From CAWEFA01 sp963851385 (GTDB lineage Bacteria; Bacteroidota; Bacteroidia; Bacteroidales; DTGW01), in the NCBI GenBank assembly GCA_963851385.1, contig CAWKPE010000001.1, positions 1 to 64,000 of the forward strand: DNA of 64,000 nucleotides. Direction: 5' to 3'. Positions 60,477-64,000 of this stretch are shown piece after piece. Each line of letters starts with the position of its first letter. The first letter of the stretch is position 1. The translations under genes were made by a program, and so were the position numbers. Under the pieces are notes generated by a model, which was not told where the DNA came from, ran no database searches, and worked only from the letters and a program-made list of their open reading frames with translations.

Positions 60477-63212
60477 TTGAATAAAAAATCAATAATAGGA
60501 ATCGGTTTTATTGGCGTATTAATAGTTTTGCTCGTTATCCTGACGCTTAGGAAACCGTCAGGGCAATACCAACAAACTATTAAAGCCATTCCAACAGATG
60601 CGGCAATAGTAATAAAAGCCAATGGTCTTTTAGGATTATTCTCTTCTTTGTCTACAAATAATTATTGGCAAACTTTACCTGCAAATTCATTTAAAAAAGA
60701 TATTGAAGAATTGAAAATTTCTACTGATAGCCTATGCTTTAAGAATTCAAATATTGATAAAATTTTAAACGATTCCACAATATTTATATCTTTTCACCAA
60801 AATGAAAACAAATCCTTGGGAATACTTTTTTATATTCCTTTTGGAACAAATGTTAATGTTGATATTATTAGTGCCAAATTATATTTATTCTTCAAAAAAA
60901 CGGGTTATGATTTTGTAAAATACAACCCTTCTGTTACAAATCGCGTTTTTAATCATTTCCAAAATCAAAAGTTACTTTATTATTTTTTTGAAAAAGGAAT
61001 TATGGTTTTGGGTAATAAAGTTAAGAACCTTTCAGAGGCTTACCAGCAAATAAGAAGCAAAAAATCACTTTTAACAGATACCTGTTTTGCAAAAGTTTAC
61101 TCAACAACTGGTAAGAAGGTGGCAGGAAATATTTTTATAAATATGCAAAAAATCACTTCAATTTTTGCTTCTTCAATTCAACCTTCCAATTATGACGATT
61201 TTAATACAGCGTTAGATGCCAAAGGATGGGCAGCTTTAGATATTAACATTGGCAGAAGTTTTATTTCACTTCACGGATTCTCAACTTTAAACTCAACAGT
61301 ACCCATATGGCTCAAAGTTGTCAAAAATGAACAACCCGTTGAAAACCGGTTATGCAAAGTTTTGCCAGAATCAACCTCATTTTACAGTTCCTTCACTATT
61401 AGTGACCCCTATAGCTATAAACTAGCTTTTAATTCAAGCTCCCGCACTGACTTAAAGTTGGGAGAAAAGCTAAAAAAATTAAGACAGGTATTTGGTAGTA
61501 ATATTGATGAACAACTCTTTAACATCATGTCTGAATCAGTCGCTATGATCGTATGTCATAAAAAAGGAAGTGATGATAAAGTTTATTGTATTGTTAAGAC
61601 GAGGGGCAATATTGAAGCTCTTGATTATATTCGTCTGCTTGGAAAGAACAAATCAGGTGTTTTAAATCACGGAAATTTAAAGAATAAAAAAAACACAGAC
61701 ACCATATTCGAAAATATTACATTCCAAAAACTTTCCTGTAATAATTTACCAGTAGTATTATTTGGTGAAGCATTTAATACTAGAAATTATTCTTATGCCT
61801 GTAATTTCAAAGAATATGTTTTATTTGGTGAATCAGAAGAAAGTTTAAGTGATTATCTTTCTGAAATAATTGAGAATAAAAATATTACAAGTGATACCAT
61901 TTATCAAAATGTTATATCCGATTTATTGGCGTCAAAAACTAATATTACTCTTTATTTTAGTATTCCTTCGGTCTGGAATTACTTAAGCCCTTGTTTTAAT
62001 TCAGACTCCAGGGAGAAGGCTGGCCAGTATATGTTTAATATTAAATCTAATTCTGTTTTGGGTATCCAGGTTTCTGCAAATGGCCAATTTCTATATAATA
62101 ACATTTTCTTATACAGCGAAGCAAAAGAAAATAATGGTCCTGAGCTGGCATGGACAGCAGATTTAGATTCATCAGTTGAATTAGCTATTACTTTACCCGG
62201 TTCTTCTTCCAATAATAATCAATATTTTATTCAGGATAAAAAAAACAACATTTATCTTATCTCTTCAACTGGTAAAATTTTGTGGAAGCAGCCACTGGCT
62301 GAGAAAATAATTGGTATGGTATATTTAATAGACTATTATAAAAATAATAAACAACAAATTCTTTTTAATACAGCCGAAAAACTCTATTTGATTGATAAAA
62401 AAGGTAAAAAAATAAAAGGTTTCCCGGTTAAATTTAAGTCACTTGCAACTAATGGAATTGCAGTTACCGATTTTGATGGAAATAAAAATTACCGTTATTA
62501 TCTGGCGTTTAAAAATAATACTTTTATTGCACTGGCTAAGGATGGCAAAAAAGTAGAAGGTTGGAAATTCGATAGGACTTTAGGAAATGTAAAAAAACCT
62601 GCACAATTCTTTACCTTTCAGAAAAAAGATTATATACTAATAAGTGACTCATCACATGTATATCTATTGAACCGTAAAGGAGAACAACGTTTAAAAATAA
62701 ATAAACCAATAAATCAATCTATCAATAATCAATTTTTTATTGATGAGAAGACCAATTATTTCAGACTGATCACAACTGACACAATCGGCCGATTGGTTTC
62801 TATTTATCCTGACGGTCATGTAGAGTTTAATAATTTAGGTAAATTTTCTGGAAATCATTATTTTGACTATGAAGATTTAAATTACAATGGTAAAAAAGAT
62901 TACCTCTTTTTTGATGGAATTACCTTAAGCGTATTTAACCCGGAAAACAAAAATATTCTTACCACGCACCTTACTGACTCTATTTTTCAGAGACCAGTTA
63001 TAGTAAAATCGAAAAATGACAATTTAGCTCTTTTTATAAGCTTAAAGGCTGCTGATAAAGTCATTATGCTTGATAAAGAAGGAAAAATGGCAAAAGGTTT
63101 TCCTATTAATGGTAATTTTCCAATGAATGTTATATCTTTAGCTGATGATAACTATTCGTTTGCGGTATTTACAGGAATTGCGAATAAATTATATTGCTAT
63201 TATGTGAAATGA
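60477..63212 (+). CDS. Large membrane-anchored protein with C-terminal propeller-like repeats (DUF3352-like)
   Basis: A 911-residue protein. A signal anchor occupies about 5-24, after which AIPTDAAIVIKANGLLGLFS resembles the start of DUF3352-type Bacteroidota proteins. Residues about 555-911 form repeated beta-strand units such as NIYLISSTGKILWKQPL, LYLIDKKGKKIKGFPVKF and IMLDKEGKMAKGFPINGNF, suggesting a propeller facing the periplasm. The start is a TTG at 60477: an in-frame stop lies 9 bp upstream and the first ATG is far inside. Function unknown. Confidence 0.8.
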   Translation: MNKKSIIGIGFIGVLIVLLVILTLRKPSGQYQQTIKAIPTDAAIVIKANGLLGLFSSLSTNNYWQTLPANSFKKDIEELKISTDSLCFKNSNIDKILNDSTIFISFHQNENKSLGILFYIPFGTNVNVDIISAKLYLFFKKTGYDFVKYNPSVTNRVFNHFQNQKLLYYFFEKGIMVLGNKVKNLSEAYQQIRSKKSLLTDTCFAKVYSTTGKKVAGNIFINMQKITSIFASSIQPSNYDDFNTALDAKGWAALDINIGRSFISLHGFSTLNSTVPIWLKVVKNEQPVENRLCKVLPESTSFYSSFTISDPYSYKLAFNSSSRTDLKLGEKLKKLRQVFGSNIDEQLFNIMSESVAMIVCHKKGSDDKVYCIVKTRGNIEALDYIRLLGKNKSGVLNHGNLKNKKNTDTIFENITFQKLSCNNLPVVLFGEAFNTRNYSYACNFKEYVLFGESEESLSDYLSEIIENKNITSDTIYQNVISDLLASKTNITLYFSIPSVWNYLSPCFNSDSREKAGQYMFNIKSNSVLGIQVSANGQFLYNNIFLYSEAKENNGPELAWTADLDSSVELAITLPGSSSNNNQYFIQDKKNNIYLISSTGKILWKQPLAEKIIGMVYLIDYYKNNKQQILFNTAEKLYLIDKKGKKIKGFPVKFKSLATNGIAVTDFDGNKNYRYYLAFKNNTFIALAKDGKKVEGWKFDRTLGNVKKPAQFFTFQKKDYILISDSSHVYLLNRKGEQRLKINKPINQSINNQFFIDEKTNYFRLITTDTIGRLVSIYPDGHVEFNNLGKFSGNHYFDYEDLNYNGKKDYLFFDGITLSVFNPENKNILTTHLTDSIFQRPVIVKSKNDNLALFISLKAADKVIMLDKEGKMAKGFPINGNFPMNVISLADDNYSFAVFTGIANKLYCYYVK

Positions 63213-63244
63213 GACTAAAGATTTATTTTAAATTCTTTATAACA

Positions 63245-64000
63245 ATGAAACTAAATTTATTCCTATCAAAGATAAAAAAGTATCTTCAACTGATAATATT
63301 TTTAATTATTGGTGGAATAAGCTTTTACTCATGCTTCGATGATAATTATGACTTGAAAAAAATATCAGGTCAATATGAGATAAATCCCAGGTTTGCTATT
63401 ACTATTGGTACATCGGTTTTTACAATTGACAGCATCTTAAACAAGCTTGATACTACAAATTACGTTCACCAAACAGACAGCGGTTTATTATATATAGTTT
63501 ATGATAAAGATTTACAATTTTATAAAGCAGAAGATCAATTTCCGTTTACAAACAGTTTTCAAACCAACCAACCATTTTCAATACCCGATACTTCTTTGGT
63601 ATTTCCACCAAGTGGCAAAATTACTCTGACACAAACTTTTTACGATACTATTTATTTTAAAAGCGACCAGATAATAGATAGTGTCCATATCAAACATTTA
63701 ACTTTTACCATACAATGTAATTCCAACAATCCTAATCCCGGTCAACTTAAATTTACATTCCCCAGTATTAAAAATAATACTATTGCATTTGCAGATTCAA
63801 TTCCATTGACTTCCGGAGTTAATAATCAAACGGTAAATGAAGATGCAGCAGGTTATATGTTAACATTTACTTCACCTCACAGTGGTTATTCAGTTCTTCC
63901 TATCAGATTCGATTATAGTCTTACAGGAACTTCAGGTAATTCTATCGGAAGTGGTCTGCCATCTATTCATGTAGATGTAACCGATTTAAGTTATTATGCT
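63245..64000 (+). CDS. Hypothetical lipoprotein, cut by the right edge
   Basis: The frame opens at an ATG at 63245 and stays open for 252 codons to the last base, so the C-terminus is missing. The signal peptide with two lysines and a hydrophobic core ends in SFYSC near residue 34, a lipobox-like site. The mature part is beta-rich and hydroxyl-rich (DLKKISGQYEINPRFAI, then HIKHLTFTIQCNSNNP). It resembles surface lipoproteins of Bacteroidota without a defined role. It lies 33 bp after the 60477 gene, probably in the same operon. Confidence 0.78.
   Translation, partial: MKLNLFLSKIKKYLQLIIFLIIGGISFYSCFDDNYDLKKISGQYEINPRFAITIGTSVFTIDSILNKLDTTNYVHQTDSGLLYIVYDKDLQFYKAEDQFPFTNSFQTNQPFSIPDTSLVFPPSGKITLTQTFYDTIYFKSDQIIDSVHIKHLTFTIQCNSNNPNPGQLKFTFPSIKNNTIAFADSIPLTSGVNNQTVNEDAAGYMLTFTSPHSGYSVLPIRFDYSLTGTSGNSIGSGLPSIHVDVTDLSYYA

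Overview
This is an AT-rich segment of a Bacteroidota chromosome, probably Bacteroidales or a near relative. The support is a UpxY-type NusG paralog heading a polysaccharide locus, a Wza/tyrosine-kinase Wzc pair, an extended IspG, Bacteroidota-style TAnnTTTG promoter elements, and many intergenic palindromes of the kind seen in this phylum. No tRNA, rRNA, CRISPR array, complete insertion sequence or phage gene was seen.

Layout. Positions 1-6623 (minus) hold a drug-efflux operon: TetR regulator, TolC-type outer-membrane channel, membrane-fusion lipoprotein and an RND pump that runs off the left edge and carries three single-base indels. A 58-bp nested dyad upstream of tetR is a likely operator. 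Positions 7028-9391 hold a small unknown gene, ispD and a DUF2461 gene, with hairpin-rich spacers between them. Positions 9512-47160 (all minus) are a large surface-polysaccharide (O-antigen or capsule-like) cluster read from a upxY gene at 47160. It contains an ABC exporter (wzm, wzt), a Wzy-like polymerase, about ten glycosyltransferases, four acyltransferase domains, two methyltransferase domains and three nucleotide-sugar routes. These are GDP-perosamine (gmd plus a Per-like aminotransferase), a CDP-4-keto-6-deoxyglucose-derived amino sugar (rfbF, rfbG, epimerase, aminotransferase, GNAT-methyltransferase fusion), and a VioA-like 4-amino-4,6-dideoxyhexose with a WecF-like transferase.

The most unusual part is accessory genes interspersed in that cluster: three MNT nucleotidyltransferase/HEPN pairs (one a clear MntA/HepT), three AAA+ DUF4143 ATPases, and a winged-helix regulator with a decayed nucleotidyltransferase domain. 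In three places the accessory gene lies between an intact biosynthetic gene and a short broken copy of the same end of that gene: the GT 3' end at 12412-12572, the GT2 5' end at 30555-30621, and the gmd 5' end at 43802-43858. This suggests cassette insertion with regeneration of the interrupted gene end. A palindromic repeat has also entered a glycosyltransferase in frame.

Positions 47225-49828 (minus) hold a lipoprotein, a lipocalin and a tandem universal stress protein. Positions 50165-55160 (plus) hold a SPOR-like protein, Wza and the Wzc tyrosine kinase, which would assemble and export the polymer made by the minus-strand cluster. Positions 55162-58867 (minus) hold ispG, a DapF homolog lacking both catalytic cysteines, and a secreted DUF4412-like protein. 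Positions 59016-64000 (plus) hold YraN, a YjbR-like protein, a DUF502 membrane protein, a large anchored repeat protein and a lipoprotein cut by the right edge. Five single-base indels in short homopolymer runs break three genes and could be assembly errors or real decay.
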